Assembly (NCBI RefSeq): GCF_000686805.1 | Contig: NZ_JMLP01000015.1 | Span: 62,001 to 126,000, forward strand | Origin: Bacillus sp. UNC41MFS5 | Lineage (GTDB): Bacteria; Bacillota; Bacilli; Bacillales_B; DSM-18226 | Length of the DNA: 64,000 bases | Direction of reading: 5' to 3' | The notes under the pieces: generated by a model | Told to the model about the DNA's origin: nothing | The model's database searches: none | The model's input: the letters and a program-made list of their open reading frames with translations, nothing else | Position numbers and translations under genes: made by a program | Shown here: in pieces, positions 21,269 through 29,469 of the stretch | Layout: each line of letters starts with the position of its first letter | How positions within the stretch are numbered: position 1 is the first letter of the stretch

Positions 21269-22323
21269 TACAGCCCCCTCCTTTCCCCACGAGCCAGGTA
21301 TAAGAAGAAGGGAACACCGATGATAGCCGTTATGGCTCCAACTGGCGTCTCAAACGGGGCATTCACCATTCTTGCGGCAATATCAGCAAGTACGAGTAAC
21401 AGTCCTCCAAGGACAGCGGAAATCGGAATAATCCAACGGTAATCGGAACCAATAATAAATCGGGTAATGTGCGGAATGACCAATCCGATAAAACCAATGG
21501 CACCTGCTATCGATACAGCAGCGCCGGTTAGTATTAATACGACAATCACGCCAAGTGATTTTACTAAAAGTGTATTTTGTCCAAGCCCTTTTGAAACGTC
21601 TTCGCCTAGGCTTAGGATGGTGATAGACCTTGAGATGTAAAGGGCGAGTAATAACCCAAATCCACCAGTGATCAATAGAATCTTAATCGATTCCCAAGTT
21701 ACGGTTGTTAATCCTCCTGCATACCAAAAGCTCATGTCCTTTGCCACTTGTGTATAAAGAGCAATGGCGCTTGAGAATGCACTTAGCATCGAACCCACTG
21801 CCACCCCGGCCAGGGCGAGTTTTACGGGAGTCAATCCTCCTTTTGAAAAAGCTCCAATCGTAAAAACGAGGATTACGCCAAGACCTGCCCCTACAAAGGA
21901 TGAAAAGGTCAGCCCCATCATCGTCGCGGATGGAATAAAGGCAAGAGTGAGGACTAATGCAAAAGCTGCCCCATCCGTCACACCCATGATGGATGGAGAG
22001 GCGAGAGGATTCCGTGTTAAGCCTTGCATTACCGCACCCGAAACAGCAAGGAATGCACCAACTAATACAGCCCCAATCGCCCTTGGCATTCGAATTTCTT
22101 GAATAATTTGATGTGTGGTAATTTCAGGATTAAAATGGGAGACAGCCTCCCAAACAGTAGCCATTTTTATATCCGCTGCTCCGTAAGCAATAGATAATCC
22201 CATCGAGATTAGGATTAGTATCATTCCTGCGATTAATACGAACGTTCCTTTAATGGATGTTCTTATTCTTTTATGATGAAGAGCTAATGAATCTCCCTCA
22301 TGATGCTTAGCATTTTCAGTCAA
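21268..22323 (-). CDS. yfiZ: ferric-siderophore permease, FecCD family (YfiZ-like)
   Basis: First gene of the minus-strand siderophore operon, 351 residues, with the FecCD motifs RMPRAIGAVLVGAFLAVSG and GAIGFIGLVIPHITRF. The start is TTG at 22323 behind AGAGGTG. A His-containing cytoplasmic N-terminus (about 30 residues) precedes the first helix. Transcription should start near 22594, leaving a leader of about 270 nt that contains an intergenic repeat. Expression is Fur-controlled by the box at the start site. Confidence 0.88.
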   Translation of the reverse strand: MTENAKHHEGDSLALHHKRIRTSIKGTFVLIAGMILILISMGLSIAYGAADIKMATVWEAVSHFNPEITTHQIIQEIRMPRAIGAVLVGAFLAVSGAVMQGLTRNPLASPSIMGVTDGAAFALVLTLAFIPSATMMGLTFSSFVGAGLGVILVFTIGAFSKGGLTPVKLALAGVAVGSMLSAFSSAIALYTQVAKDMSFWYAGGLTTVTWESIKILLITGGFGLLLALYISRSITILSLGEDVSKGLGQNTLLVKSLGVIVVLILTGAAVSIAGAIGFIGLVIPHITRFIIGSDYRWIIPISAVLGGLLLVLADIAARMVNAPFETPVGAITAIIGVPFFLYLARGERRGL

Positions 22324-22348
22324 AAACTAACACCTCTTCTATAAGAAA

Positions 22349-22491
22349 GGCGCAAGCGCCCGTTTAGCGGCGTATGGACTGGAGCACTTTGACTGAGATA
22401 AAGGAAACACGGAGAGCGATAGCGTTCCGATGTTGACTTATCGTAGGGAAAAGGGCGAAGTACAGTAGCCGCTGGGTGCTGGAGCCAGACA
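22349..22491. repeat. intergenic repeat in the leader of the siderophore operon
   Basis: A block more GC-rich than its surroundings, beginning GGCGCAAGCGCCCG and ending GCTGGAGCCAGACA, with TAGCGGCG near one end and AGCCGCTG near the other as a partial inverted pair. From memory it resembles a GGCGCAAGCGCC-type intergenic element common in Bacillus. It lies in the untranslated leader of yfiZ, so it is transcribed with the operon. Confidence 0.5.
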
Positions 22492-22582
22492 GTAATCTTA
22501 GTTCAATGTCTTAAACTTTCTTATTTTAAAAAACAAAAAATTGGGTATATTATTAAATCGATAATGAAAATAGTAAAAGGAT

Positions 22583-22629
22583 TGATAATCATTATCATTA
22601 AGTATAGATAGTAACCACTTATTTTTCAA
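22583..22629 (-). promoter_or_regulatory. Fur box and promoter of yfiZ operon
   Basis: TTGAAA (22624-22629 on the minus strand) and TATACT (22601-22606) are 17 bp apart. Immediately downstream, at the expected start site, is TGATAATCATTATCA (22583-22597), a perfect 7-1-7 Fur box. Confidence 0.85.
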
Positions 22630-22712
22630 TACGTTTACAGTATAAAAGCGAATCCCAGAAATATCCTTCAATCTTTTTTCACAAAATAACCTGAATTGAA
22701 GGGTTTTGTTGA

Positions 22713-22741
22713 TTGACACTATAAATGAAAATGATTATCAT
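22713..22741 (+). promoter_or_regulatory. Fur box and promoter of yfiY
   Basis: TTGACA (22713-22718) and TATCAT (22736-22741) are spaced 17 bp. TGAAAATGATTATCA (22726-22740), a 7-1-7 Fur box with one mismatch, covers the spacer and -10. Confidence 0.82.
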
Positions 22742-22781
22742 TACCATTATAACAGGTATTCATTATCTTAGGAGGTTTAAT

Positions 22782-23729
22782 ATGCTTAAAAAGCGCTTTT
22801 ATTTATCTTTTACTCTATTACTGATGTTATTTTTGGTAAGTGCTTGCAGTAATTCTGATAATACAAAAACAGATAAGACAACAGAAAAGAAAAATGCCGA
22901 GGTGACATTAACGGATGCGAAGGGTGAAGTGACAATCCCTGCTAATCCAAAACGAATCATCGCTCCTTATTTAGAGGATTCACTAGTGGCATTAGGGGTA
23001 AAACCGGCTGCACAATGGTCGATCGGTGATACAGTTTTGGATTATTTGCAACCAGAGTTAAAGGGTGTTCCTAAAATTGGTTGGGACCTTCCACTTGAAC
23101 AAGTAATCAACAACAACCCAGATTTAATTATCTTCAGCTCTCCTTCTGCCATCCAAAAAGGACAGTATGAAGAGTATAAAAAAATTGCTCCGACCTATGT
23201 CTATAAGGACGAGGTCAGTGCTGATTGGCGTAAACAACTGACGCAAATGGGTGAAATCTTAAATAAACAAAAAGAAGCAAAAGAGGCATTAGCAAATTAC
23301 GATACGAAAGTGGCAGATGCGAAAACGAAAGTTCATGATGCCATTGGCGATGAAACAGCCGCTATTCTTTGGGTTATGGCCGATAAGTTTTATTTAATGG
23401 AAAACAATCGTTTCAGTGCCAATGTCCTGTATGGAGATTTAGGCATTAAACAGCCTGCTTTCGTTGAAGGTCTTGGCGGAGCTGCTATCCAGTGGGATCC
23501 GATTGCACTTGAAAAATTACCAGAAATAAAAGCAGATCACATCTTCCTTGTCAGCAAAAAAGGCGAAGCTGGTTTAGACATTTTGGCGAAGAGTTCCATC
23601 TGGAATGGTCTTGACGCAGTTAAAAATGGACATGTTTATGAAATGAACGACCCTACCAACTGGACTATCAACGGTCTAAAAGCAAGTGAAAAAACGATTG
23701 ATGAAGTAGTAAATGCCCTTAAAAAATAA
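22782..23729 (+). CDS. yfiY: iron-siderophore binding lipoprotein (YfiY-like)
   Basis: Substrate-binding lipoprotein of about 315 residues. The lipobox is FLVSACS with Cys near residue 21. The Fe-binding periplasmic fold follows, with NPKRIIAP, DLIIFSSPSA and ADHIFLVSKKG. The ATG at 22782 behind TTAGGAGG is clearly the start; the frame opens earlier inside the promoter. Divergent from the permease/ATPase operon and sharing its Fur control, as in B. subtilis. It ends at a strong terminator. Confidence 0.92.
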   Translation: MLKKRFYLSFTLLLMLFLVSACSNSDNTKTDKTTEKKNAEVTLTDAKGEVTIPANPKRIIAPYLEDSLVALGVKPAAQWSIGDTVLDYLQPELKGVPKIGWDLPLEQVINNNPDLIIFSSPSAIQKGQYEEYKKIAPTYVYKDEVSADWRKQLTQMGEILNKQKEAKEALANYDTKVADAKTKVHDAIGDETAAILWVMADKFYLMENNRFSANVLYGDLGIKQPAFVEGLGGAAIQWDPIALEKLPEIKADHIFLVSKKGEAGLDILAKSSIWNGLDAVKNGHVYEMNDPTNWTINGLKASEKTIDEVVNALKK

Positions 23730-23743
23730 TGGTCAAATTGCCA

Positions 23744-23777
23744 AAAAGGCGTCATCCACTGCTAGATGACGCCTTTT
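23744..23777 (+). terminator. terminator after yfiY
   Basis: AAAAGGCGTCAT and ATGACGCCTTTT form a 12-bp stem, 15 bp past the stop, with T-rich sequence downstream. Confidence 0.85.
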
Positions 23778-23869
23778 ACTTTTATGACCTATCAAAGTAG
23801 CTTATTTTTCTTAGAAATAAAAACTTCTGGTCTTGGAACCATTAATGCTATTAGATATTAGTTCTTCTC

Positions 23870-24745
23870 TCATTTAAACGAATCTATTTTGATTTGGTTA
23901 GATCTTTCAAGTCGAACTATCTCAAATGAATGACCATCTCCTGCCCACTGAACCATTTTTTCCGCTAATTCGTTCGCATAGACCCGATCACTTACTGTTG
24001 GATATCCTCCAATACATTGAGCTTCATCAATTACAACGGAACGAAAATCCAAATCTAAAGCAGCCGAAATTTGCTCCTTGATTTCAACTTCAGTAATCGT
24101 TTCATTAAATAATAGAAGGGCATAGCTGCTTCCATCTTGATATCTTTGTGTAAGCCTATTAATTACCTGTTGCATTTCTTCGTTTGAGGCCTCTTCTACT
24201 ATTTCACATTGTAGTGCTGCCCCAGACGTTTTCAGGAAAACTCCTGCCTTTTTTCCAGGGATATTAATCAGGAATAACCTTTTATTTGAGAATAGCAGGG
24301 AACCAGCTGTATCTTTGACTTTTAGAATATTATTAACTACCTCATTTACTGCACTGTCAAACCCGAGGTGATAGATGTCCGGGTTCTGTTCACTAAATAT
24401 GTTAATGGGAATGAATAAGATTTGGCATCCATCATCCTTTTTACGATCAGTAAGGTTTATTCCTTCCTCCTCATTATAAAAGATATAAAGGATATCAAAA
24501 TTCTTTACCAAATTGTCATATTGTTGTAACCAACTGGCAGTAGAAAAGGAGCATAGCCTTTTACCGCTTTCCGGCTCTTTAAAGAAAAGATATTCTAACT
24601 GGTTTTCCACTAATATATTGGTTTGAATCCCCGTAACATGATAATTGCTTTGCTTTTGCAGTCTATAGACCAATCGATTGATTACCGTACTAACAACTTG
24701 AGGAATGGTCCCTACTTTTACTATTCCAACCTTCTTTTCATTCAT
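23870..24745 (-). CDS. degenerate phosphofructokinase-like protein
   Basis: 291 residues, colinear with bacterial 6-phosphofructokinase (about 319) but without its active-site motifs. Conserved framework: KVGIVKVGT at the N-terminus where PFK has GVLTSGGDAPG; GFDSAVNEVVNNILKVKDTA where PFK has GFDTAVNTVVDAI-K-RDTA; LINIPGKKAG where PFK has EVMGR-AG; and IGGYPTVSDRVYANELAEK where PFK has RGGSPTAFDRVLASRLG. The ATP-binding GGDGS and catalytic TIDND are not recognisable. An active kinase is therefore unlikely; a sugar-phosphate or nucleotide sensor is possible. The ATG at 24745 has AGGAGG 12 bp upstream, an unusually long spacing. Divergent from a GGDEF gene. The homology is read by eye. Confidence 0.65.
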   Translation of the reverse strand: MNEKKVGIVKVGTIPQVVSTVINRLVYRLQKQSNYHVTGIQTNILVENQLEYLFFKEPESGKRLCSFSTASWLQQYDNLVKNFDILYIFYNEEEGINLTDRKKDDGCQILFIPINIFSEQNPDIYHLGFDSAVNEVVNNILKVKDTAGSLLFSNKRLFLINIPGKKAGVFLKTSGAALQCEIVEEASNEEMQQVINRLTQRYQDGSSYALLLFNETITEVEIKEQISAALDLDFRSVVIDEAQCIGGYPTVSDRVYANELAEKMVQWAGDGHSFEIVRLERSNQIKIDSFK

Positions 24746-24978
24746 GCGGCTGTCAAGCCTCCTCTACACTATCTTCTAACTTTATAGGTAAAAGCAGACA
24801 ATCAAATAATTATTATTTACCCAGAATACCCCTTTAAACATAATTTTCTTAATTTGATTATTAATTAATAAATGTGTTAAAGCGGTAGGTAATGTGGAGA
24901 TATTATTAAATATGCTGTTGTGCAACCAAAAACGAGTGGCTAAGCATTCGAGGCATTCGGGAAACGAGCTGAACTTTT

Positions 24979-26220
24979 ATGCTAAAAGCTAGACTATACG
25001 ATATTTCAATATTTCTTGCTGCCCTGGTCATAGCTTTAAGTTCAGACCGTATTTTAATTAATCACATTGATTTTTTTAAAGCAATTGCTCTATTTTGGTT
25101 ATTCTCCAGTCTGTATTATCACCTTCGAGTCCAATCTAAAAGTGGCAGTACGAGTTGGGAACATGGAATTAGTTACGATTTTTCCTTTGCACTGTTTGCA
25201 GGACCTTTGGGCTTATTCGTATTTGAATTTATTTATCGTTTTACTGTGTATTTTTATAAGAAGTGGACCAAGAACGCTGACCCAAATGAATTTTCAGATA
25301 CCTTATACAATATTGGCTCTTTCGTAATTACTAACTCTATCGCTTATTTTTTGTTTCTCCGACTACACTCGAGTTTTGATGATTTCCCTTTTGGATTCTG
25401 GATTTTAATGTTGATATTAGTGAGTTTTTCTTTGATTCTTTCGAGCATCTTACTGGTCATTGCCTTTTATATCCTTGGAGATTTTAAAACTATAAAAGAG
25501 GGTATCAAATTTGTATTAAAAAGCAGAAGTTGGCTTGATTTTGGTACAGTTGCCTTTACAAATGGACTTTTATTTCTCTTTTTAAAAGAGGATAAATGGG
25601 AAATGTTGATCAGCCTTTTTATTCTGAATTACATTGTTAGCCGTTCCTACCATTCCAAATCACAAAGTATTCAACACAAATTGGAACGGGACAAGTTCGA
25701 ACAAATGGCCTATACAGATTTTTTAACTGGTGTTTTCAATCGGACCTTTATGGATAAAAAAATGGCAGAGTTAAATCAAACCGGTGAAAGGATTGGGATA
25801 GTCGTTGCTGACATCGATAAATTTAAAAGTATTAATGATAATTACAATCACGCGGTTGGTGATAAAGTGATTCAGCACTTCGCCGGGACATTAAAGAATT
25901 ATCTCAGCGAAAATGATTATTTGTTCCGAAGTGGCGGCGAGGAATTCACTCTTTGTCTTAGAGGAAGAAATTTCGAGGGGACTTTGGAACTTGTTCATAG
26001 GATGCTAAACGGGGTCAAAAACAATCATGTGGATGTAGAGTTTAATGGAGAGAATCTATCGATTTCTTACACCGCATCATTTGGACTCTATTTCTATACA
26101 GCCAAGGAACAAATCTCCATGGAAAAGGCATACATACAAGCGGATCAACTCCTTCTACAATCCAAACAACTTGGACGAAACAGAGTATCCTTCGAAAATG
26201 CCCTCACATCAGTTGAATAA
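24979..26220 (+). CDS. membrane diguanylate cyclase (GGDEF)
   Basis: Makes cyclic di-GMP from two GTP. It has 413 residues: six to seven membrane helices in the first 220 residues, a short coiled linker (HKLERDKFEQMAY), then a GGDEF domain from about 245 with FLTGVFNRTF and the active-site RSGGEEF near 317-322. The inhibitory I-site RxxD is not kept: SEND stands at that place, so product feedback may be weak. The ATG at 24979 has only a poor ribosome site, suggesting low expression. Single gene, divergent from the PFK-like gene. Confidence 0.88.
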   Translation: MLKARLYDISIFLAALVIALSSDRILINHIDFFKAIALFWLFSSLYYHLRVQSKSGSTSWEHGISYDFSFALFAGPLGLFVFEFIYRFTVYFYKKWTKNADPNEFSDTLYNIGSFVITNSIAYFLFLRLHSSFDDFPFGFWILMLILVSFSLILSSILLVIAFYILGDFKTIKEGIKFVLKSRSWLDFGTVAFTNGLLFLFLKEDKWEMLISLFILNYIVSRSYHSKSQSIQHKLERDKFEQMAYTDFLTGVFNRTFMDKKMAELNQTGERIGIVVADIDKFKSINDNYNHAVGDKVIQHFAGTLKNYLSENDYLFRSGGEEFTLCLRGRNFEGTLELVHRMLNGVKNNHVDVEFNGENLSISYTASFGLYFYTAKEQISMEKAYIQADQLLLQSKQLGRNRVSFENALTSVE

Positions 26221-26254
26221 ATTGAATTAATGGTGTCATCAATAATGCCTTTAA

Positions 26255-26310
26255 TGGTGTCAGGCACCACCAAAAGACAAATGCCCGCTCATGGCGGACA
26301 TCGTCGATTA
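26255..26310. repeat. repeat family copy, partly decayed
   Basis: TGGTGTCAGGCACCA (26255-26269) is one intact end. ATGCCCGCTCATGGCGGACAT downstream is an imperfect palindrome in place of the usual inner stem. The other end is missing. It lies between the convergent cyclase and bioY genes. Confidence 0.55.
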
Positions 26311-26321
26311 GGCAATGCATT

Positions 26322-26918
26322 TTAGGAAACACGCTTTAAATGTTTAAATTGCCCTTTGGATAGGACTGATTTTTCGAGCCTGTGAGCCATGATTCCTGCT
26401 AAGACTGCTAAGATCACGTCCTTTGGCAAAGGCACTACCATCCACAACCAGGCCATTTTGTAAGTAAATCCTTCAGGTGCAGCTGCCCACAGCTTGTAGG
26501 CAAAGTACATCCAATTTGTACCGAAGAAATAGTTAACAGCCATTCCGATTAGGGACGCAATGATAAAGGCTGGCACAGTTTTCTTCTTTTCAACGATTTT
26601 TCCAATAATAAACGCTGTGAAAATAAACGATAGAATAAAGCCAAAGGTGGGGCTGAAAATTGTGGAAGGTCCTGCTCCAAATCTAGAAAAAACAGGAACG
26701 CCCACAAGTCCTACTAGCATATAAACAATCATGGCTATTGAACCTAAACGACTTCCCAAAATAGCCCCAGCTAAAATAGCAAAGAAAGTTTGCAGCGTAA
26801 TTGGAACTCCGCCCACCACCATAAAGGGTACAAATGAGGTGATGTTAGCCCCTATTGCCATAAGAGCCACAAACATTCCCACTAATGTTAAATCCAACGC
26901 TCTTAATTTACGATTCAT
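26322..26918 (-). CDS. bioY: biotin transporter BioY
   Basis: Substrate-specific S component of a biotin ECF transporter, 198 residues, six helices. The family look is clear: GGVPITLQTFFAILAGAILGSRLG near 36-56, FGAGPSTIFSPTFGF near 80-95, and NYFFGTNWMY. The ATG at 26918 follows GGTGGGAGA. It works with the EcfAA'T energising module encoded elsewhere, or alone. A BirA operator overlaps its promoter, so biotin should repress it. Confidence 0.95.
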   Translation of the reverse strand: MNRKLRALDLTLVGMFVALMAIGANITSFVPFMVVGGVPITLQTFFAILAGAILGSRLGSIAMIVYMLVGLVGVPVFSRFGAGPSTIFSPTFGFILSFIFTAFIIGKIVEKKKTVPAFIIASLIGMAVNYFFGTNWMYFAYKLWAAAPEGFTYKMAWLWMVVPLPKDVILAVLAGIMAHRLEKSVLSKGQFKHLKRVS

Positions 26919-26950
26919 TCTCCCACCCCGATTAATTGTGATAACTTTAA

Positions 26951-27002
26951 AATAAAGGGTTACACACTACATTGTCAACTGTTTTTTAATTTAAGTTAAC
27001 AA
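26951..27002 (-). promoter_or_regulatory. bioY promoter with BirA operator
   Basis: TTGTCAAC (26972-26979) and GTTAACAA (26995-27002) are inverted half-sites 15 bp apart, the BirA arrangement (TTGTTAAC-N15-GTTAACAA, one mismatch). The minus-strand -35 TTGACA (26974-26979) lies inside it and TTTATT (26951-26956) is at 17-bp spacing. Confidence 0.75.
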
Positions 27003-27008
27003 TAAAAA

Positions 27009-27087
27009 GTGTCAGGCACCAAAGAGGCTCACTGTCCTCTCCACGCGAACAAAACGGTAGATTTGTCCACGCACGGTGCCTGACACC
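27009..27087. repeat. repeat family copy, enlarged
   Basis: GTGTCAGGCACC (27009-27020) and GGTGCCTGACACC (27075-27087) are intact ends about 55 bp apart, against 24 bp in the best copy. The interior keeps TTTGTCCACG near the right end. It lies between bioY and the GDYXXLXY gene and could fold into a long hairpin. Confidence 0.7.
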
Positions 27088-27103
27088 CACTTTTAACACT
27101 CAT

Positions 27104-27640
27104 TTACTTCGTTGTAATATCGGTTAGGATGGCGTAGCCGTTGTTTACTTTTAGTTTTGCTAGTATTTCTCCTTTTGCTGAGGCTTTTTCCCATTTTGTG
27201 CCTGTGTTGTCCTCAAGGTAGTAGTTATCCAGATTGTATCGAATAAAGGTGATTTCTTGGCCCTGGTTGTCTTTATCGATATAGCTGATCGTCCCATTGA
27301 GGAATTCTCCCTTATTCGGTTTAGTAAGGGTGACTTTAATAGGTGTGTGGACCCCATTCTTTTTCTTCATTAGAACGTATACCTCAAACTCTCCACCACG
27401 GTCCTGCAATCTTGTGACCACTGATTGTTCCACCAATTTTATCGGGACCTCCTCCGCTTCATACCTCAGGGTCACATAATCGCCTCTAAATACATCAGAT
27501 GGATCCAACGGTTTCGTTTGAAGAATCATTTCTTCTCCCGTTAACAGGGTATAAAGGGGCTTGATGCACATGCCTAATAGAATGAGCACAGGCACGCAAC
27601 AAGCTAATACTAACTGTTTTGCCCGCTTATTCATGCACAT
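27104..27640 (-). CDS. GDYXXLXY-domain protein
   Basis: Membrane-anchored protein of 178 residues: one N-terminal helix (about 7-28), then an extracytoplasmic domain with the family signature GDYVTLRY near residues 49-56. Its start overlaps the end of the DUF2157 gene by 14 bp. GDYXXLXY and DUF2157 genes are often adjacent, which suggests a joint membrane complex of unknown function. TTCACCCCTTTT upstream of the start reads as AAAAGGGGTGAA on the minus strand, a good ribosome site. Confidence 0.85.
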   Translation of the reverse strand: MCMNKRAKQLVLACCVPVLILLGMCIKPLYTLLTGEEMILQTKPLDPSDVFRGDYVTLRYEAEEVPIKLVEQSVVTRLQDRGGEFEVYVLMKKKNGVHTPIKVTLTKPNKGEFLNGTISYIDKDNQGQEITFIRYNLDNYYLEDNTGTKWEKASAKGEILAKLKVNNGYAILTDITTK

Positions 27641-28703
27641 TCACCCCTTTTTTCCTTTGTTTTTCAAAATAAAAGCCGAAACCTAGCAACAGGATTCCTC
27701 CAATGATAAAGACGAACGATTTTGGTAAAAACTCAAAGGATAAATCAAGGTAAAATCGGAAAATCATTACGCAAAGTATAATGATACTGAGCAGGCTTCC
27801 TCTATTGATTAAATACAATACATAAATCAGGTAGAGGATAGAAAAAGGAATATACAGCCAATCGAGCGGCCAGCTATCTTCAAAAGATAACAACAGTGCG
27901 GCCGCACCATGGACGAGGTATCCTAATACAACGTAAATATCTTTGATTTTCCCTTTCGAAAGAACAAGTGCGACTCCGATAATCAAATAGATTAGACCGT
28001 ACACGTAGGAAAAATCATCATAATGATCATACGGATTGATAAAGTAACTAATAATCGTCCCGATAAATGCTAGCGACAGTAAGCCATTGACAAAACCAGT
28101 CAACTTTGAAAAACCTAATTTTTCATTAAGAATATATATCGCTGCAATCCACAGCAATGCCCAATAAGGAATATTTATGCCTTGAAGATATTGCCCATCA
28201 AGCATGTATTTAAGGACAAAGAGGGAGGATGCTAGTAAAATCCATTTATCACGTAGTATCCATGCTAGCGGCAATATACCAAGCGACCACCATAAAAAGG
28301 CATTTTGAGAATTGGTTCCGAGATGAAACATTTGCTCGACAAGAAAAATTCCCGCTCCAAATACCAGACAGCCTAAATAATAAAGGCTTCTTGACGTCTT
28401 TGGAAAGTTCTTCTCCATCCTATAACCCGCAAGATTACAGGCAGCAAACAAAATGATGATTAAAAGGAATTTCACTGTCCTTCCAATTTCATCCCAATTG
28501 CTTGCGATAAAACTGAGCACACCAGCACCAATTAAAACCGTTCCAACATACAGAAGAGTTTTCGTAAACGAAAGTTTCTGCACTTCGTAAAGTGCCTCTA
28601 TCTCATGGGACTTACCTGCTGGCAGAACCTCTGAATCTTCTAAGTACTTAAGCTCCCTCTTTAAAAAATTTAACTCAGTCTGTTTTAAGATACGCTTTGT
28701 CAA
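27627..28703 (-). CDS. DUF2157 membrane protein
   Basis: About 358 residues: a cytoplasmic N-terminal DUF2157 region (to about 60, with YEVQKLSFTKTLLYVGTVLIG at its end) and about ten membrane helices. VLSFIASNWDEIGR near 72-85 is the family landmark. The TTG at 28703 behind AAGGGG is chosen as the start; the frame opens at 28724. It is followed by the GDYXXLXY gene in the same transcript. Function unknown. Confidence 0.82.
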   Translation of the reverse strand: MTKRILKQTELNFLKRELKYLEDSEVLPAGKSHEIEALYEVQKLSFTKTLLYVGTVLIGAGVLSFIASNWDEIGRTVKFLLIIILFAACNLAGYRMEKNFPKTSRSLYYLGCLVFGAGIFLVEQMFHLGTNSQNAFLWWSLGILPLAWILRDKWILLASSLFVLKYMLDGQYLQGINIPYWALLWIAAIYILNEKLGFSKLTGFVNGLLSLAFIGTIISYFINPYDHYDDFSYVYGLIYLIIGVALVLSKGKIKDIYVVLGYLVHGAAALLLSFEDSWPLDWLYIPFSILYLIYVLYLINRGSLLSIIILCVMIFRFYLDLSFEFLPKSFVFIIGGILLLGFGFYFEKQRKKGVNVHE

Positions 28704-28885
28704 CCATCCCACCCCTTTTCGCACCTATAGAAAATCCCACTCACATCCACTTCAAACCAGATGCTGTTCAGTTAAGTTTATTCGACAAATAGAGTGAATA
28801 TCCTTTTAATTAAATAGTTCATAACACCCACATTCCTTCTAGGATTTGAAGGTAAAAAGTGATGCTGCCTTTAACGTTAGAAAAA

Positions 28886-28935
28886 GGTGTCAGGCACCCG
28901 AAAAAGACAAATGTCCACGAGCGGTGCCTGACACC
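28886..28935 (-). repeat. GGTGTCAGGCACC repeat acting as terminator
   Basis: GGTGTCAGGCACC (28886-28898) and GGTGCCTGACACC (28923-28935) form a perfect 13-bp stem. On the minus strand it is followed by TTTTTCTAA, and it sits 9 bp beyond the stop of the zinc-ribbon gene, so it has every feature of an intrinsic terminator. The inner ATGTCCACGAGC is kept but its left partner is replaced by GAAAAAGACA. Confidence 0.85.
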
Positions 28936-28944
28936 TTTAGTTTG

Positions 28945-29109
28945 TTAATATTTTTTATCCCGGCAATATTTGCAAACTTTAATGGTTTGGTTTGTTTCTG
29001 TTTGATGTGGATATAGTAGCTTGATTCTTGTTCTTTCACATATCGGGCAGGTTCCACGCCCATTTGAAGGTAGGTAGCTGATTGTTTTCCCTCGGTTTCT
29101 CTTTGCCAT
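28945..29109 (-). CDS. 54-residue zinc-ribbon protein
   Basis: A short gene: MAKRNRGK at the N-terminus, then CPICERTRIKLLY (Cys 21 and 24) and IKVCKYCRDKKY (Cys 46 and 49). Two CxxC knuckles 21 residues apart are typical of small zinc ribbons, and the protein is strongly basic, so nucleic-acid or ribosome binding is likely. The ATG at 29109 follows GGATGGAG. A repeat-derived terminator lies directly downstream. I recall similar short CPICxRTRIKLL proteins in bacilli but no function for them. Confidence 0.7.
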   Translation of the reverse strand: MAKRNRGKTISYLPSNGRGTCPICERTRIKLLYPHQTETNQTIKVCKYCRDKKY

Positions 29110-29469
29110 CTCCATCCATCCCTATTCTTAATAGATTCTTTTCTTTATCTAATGATGGACTGGCACAAATATTGTTAGGCATATAATTGTTTTTAGAAAA
29201 AAGATTGTTCGAATTTTCGTTTTGGTATAAGTGAGGCTTTAGTCCACGAACGGTGCCTGACACCCTGACATCACTAAATGGAACCACCAAATTGAACCAC
29301 TCTCTAACATTGCTCACTGACACCTTTGACAACCATTAGGCATTTTTGCTCGCCTTTCTACATACATTTCTAAGAAGATCATTTATTTCAATGGCTGCAC
29401 GACTATATAACACTTTCCATAAGATAGAAATAAGAGGCGGGACTAAACTTTTTCAAATGGAAAGGAAAG
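29110..29469. other. intergenic region before the YkuK-like gene
   Basis: No convincing gene. It contains one repeat half-site, GGTGCCTGACACC at 29252-29264, preceded by AGTCCACGAAC. On the minus strand a nine-codon frame at 29314-29343 (MPNGCQRCQ) has a good ribosome site. The longer minus frame at 29036-29332 runs through the repeat and the zinc-ribbon gene and is not believed. Confidence 0.4.

Noticed and set aside
24746..24978. Possible c-di-GMP riboswitch before the GGDEF gene
   Set aside because: The leader lacks the conserved GEMM core; only a weak ribosome site and AT-rich DNA were seen.
29036..29332. 98-codon minus-strand frame
   Set aside because: It runs through a repeat half-site and through the zinc-ribbon gene in another frame, has low-complexity content and no good ribosome site.
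29314..29343. Nine-codon minus-strand frame MPNGCQRCQ with a good ribosome site
   Set aside because: Too short to support as a gene. The CxxC resembles the nearby zinc ribbon, but a remnant cannot be shown.
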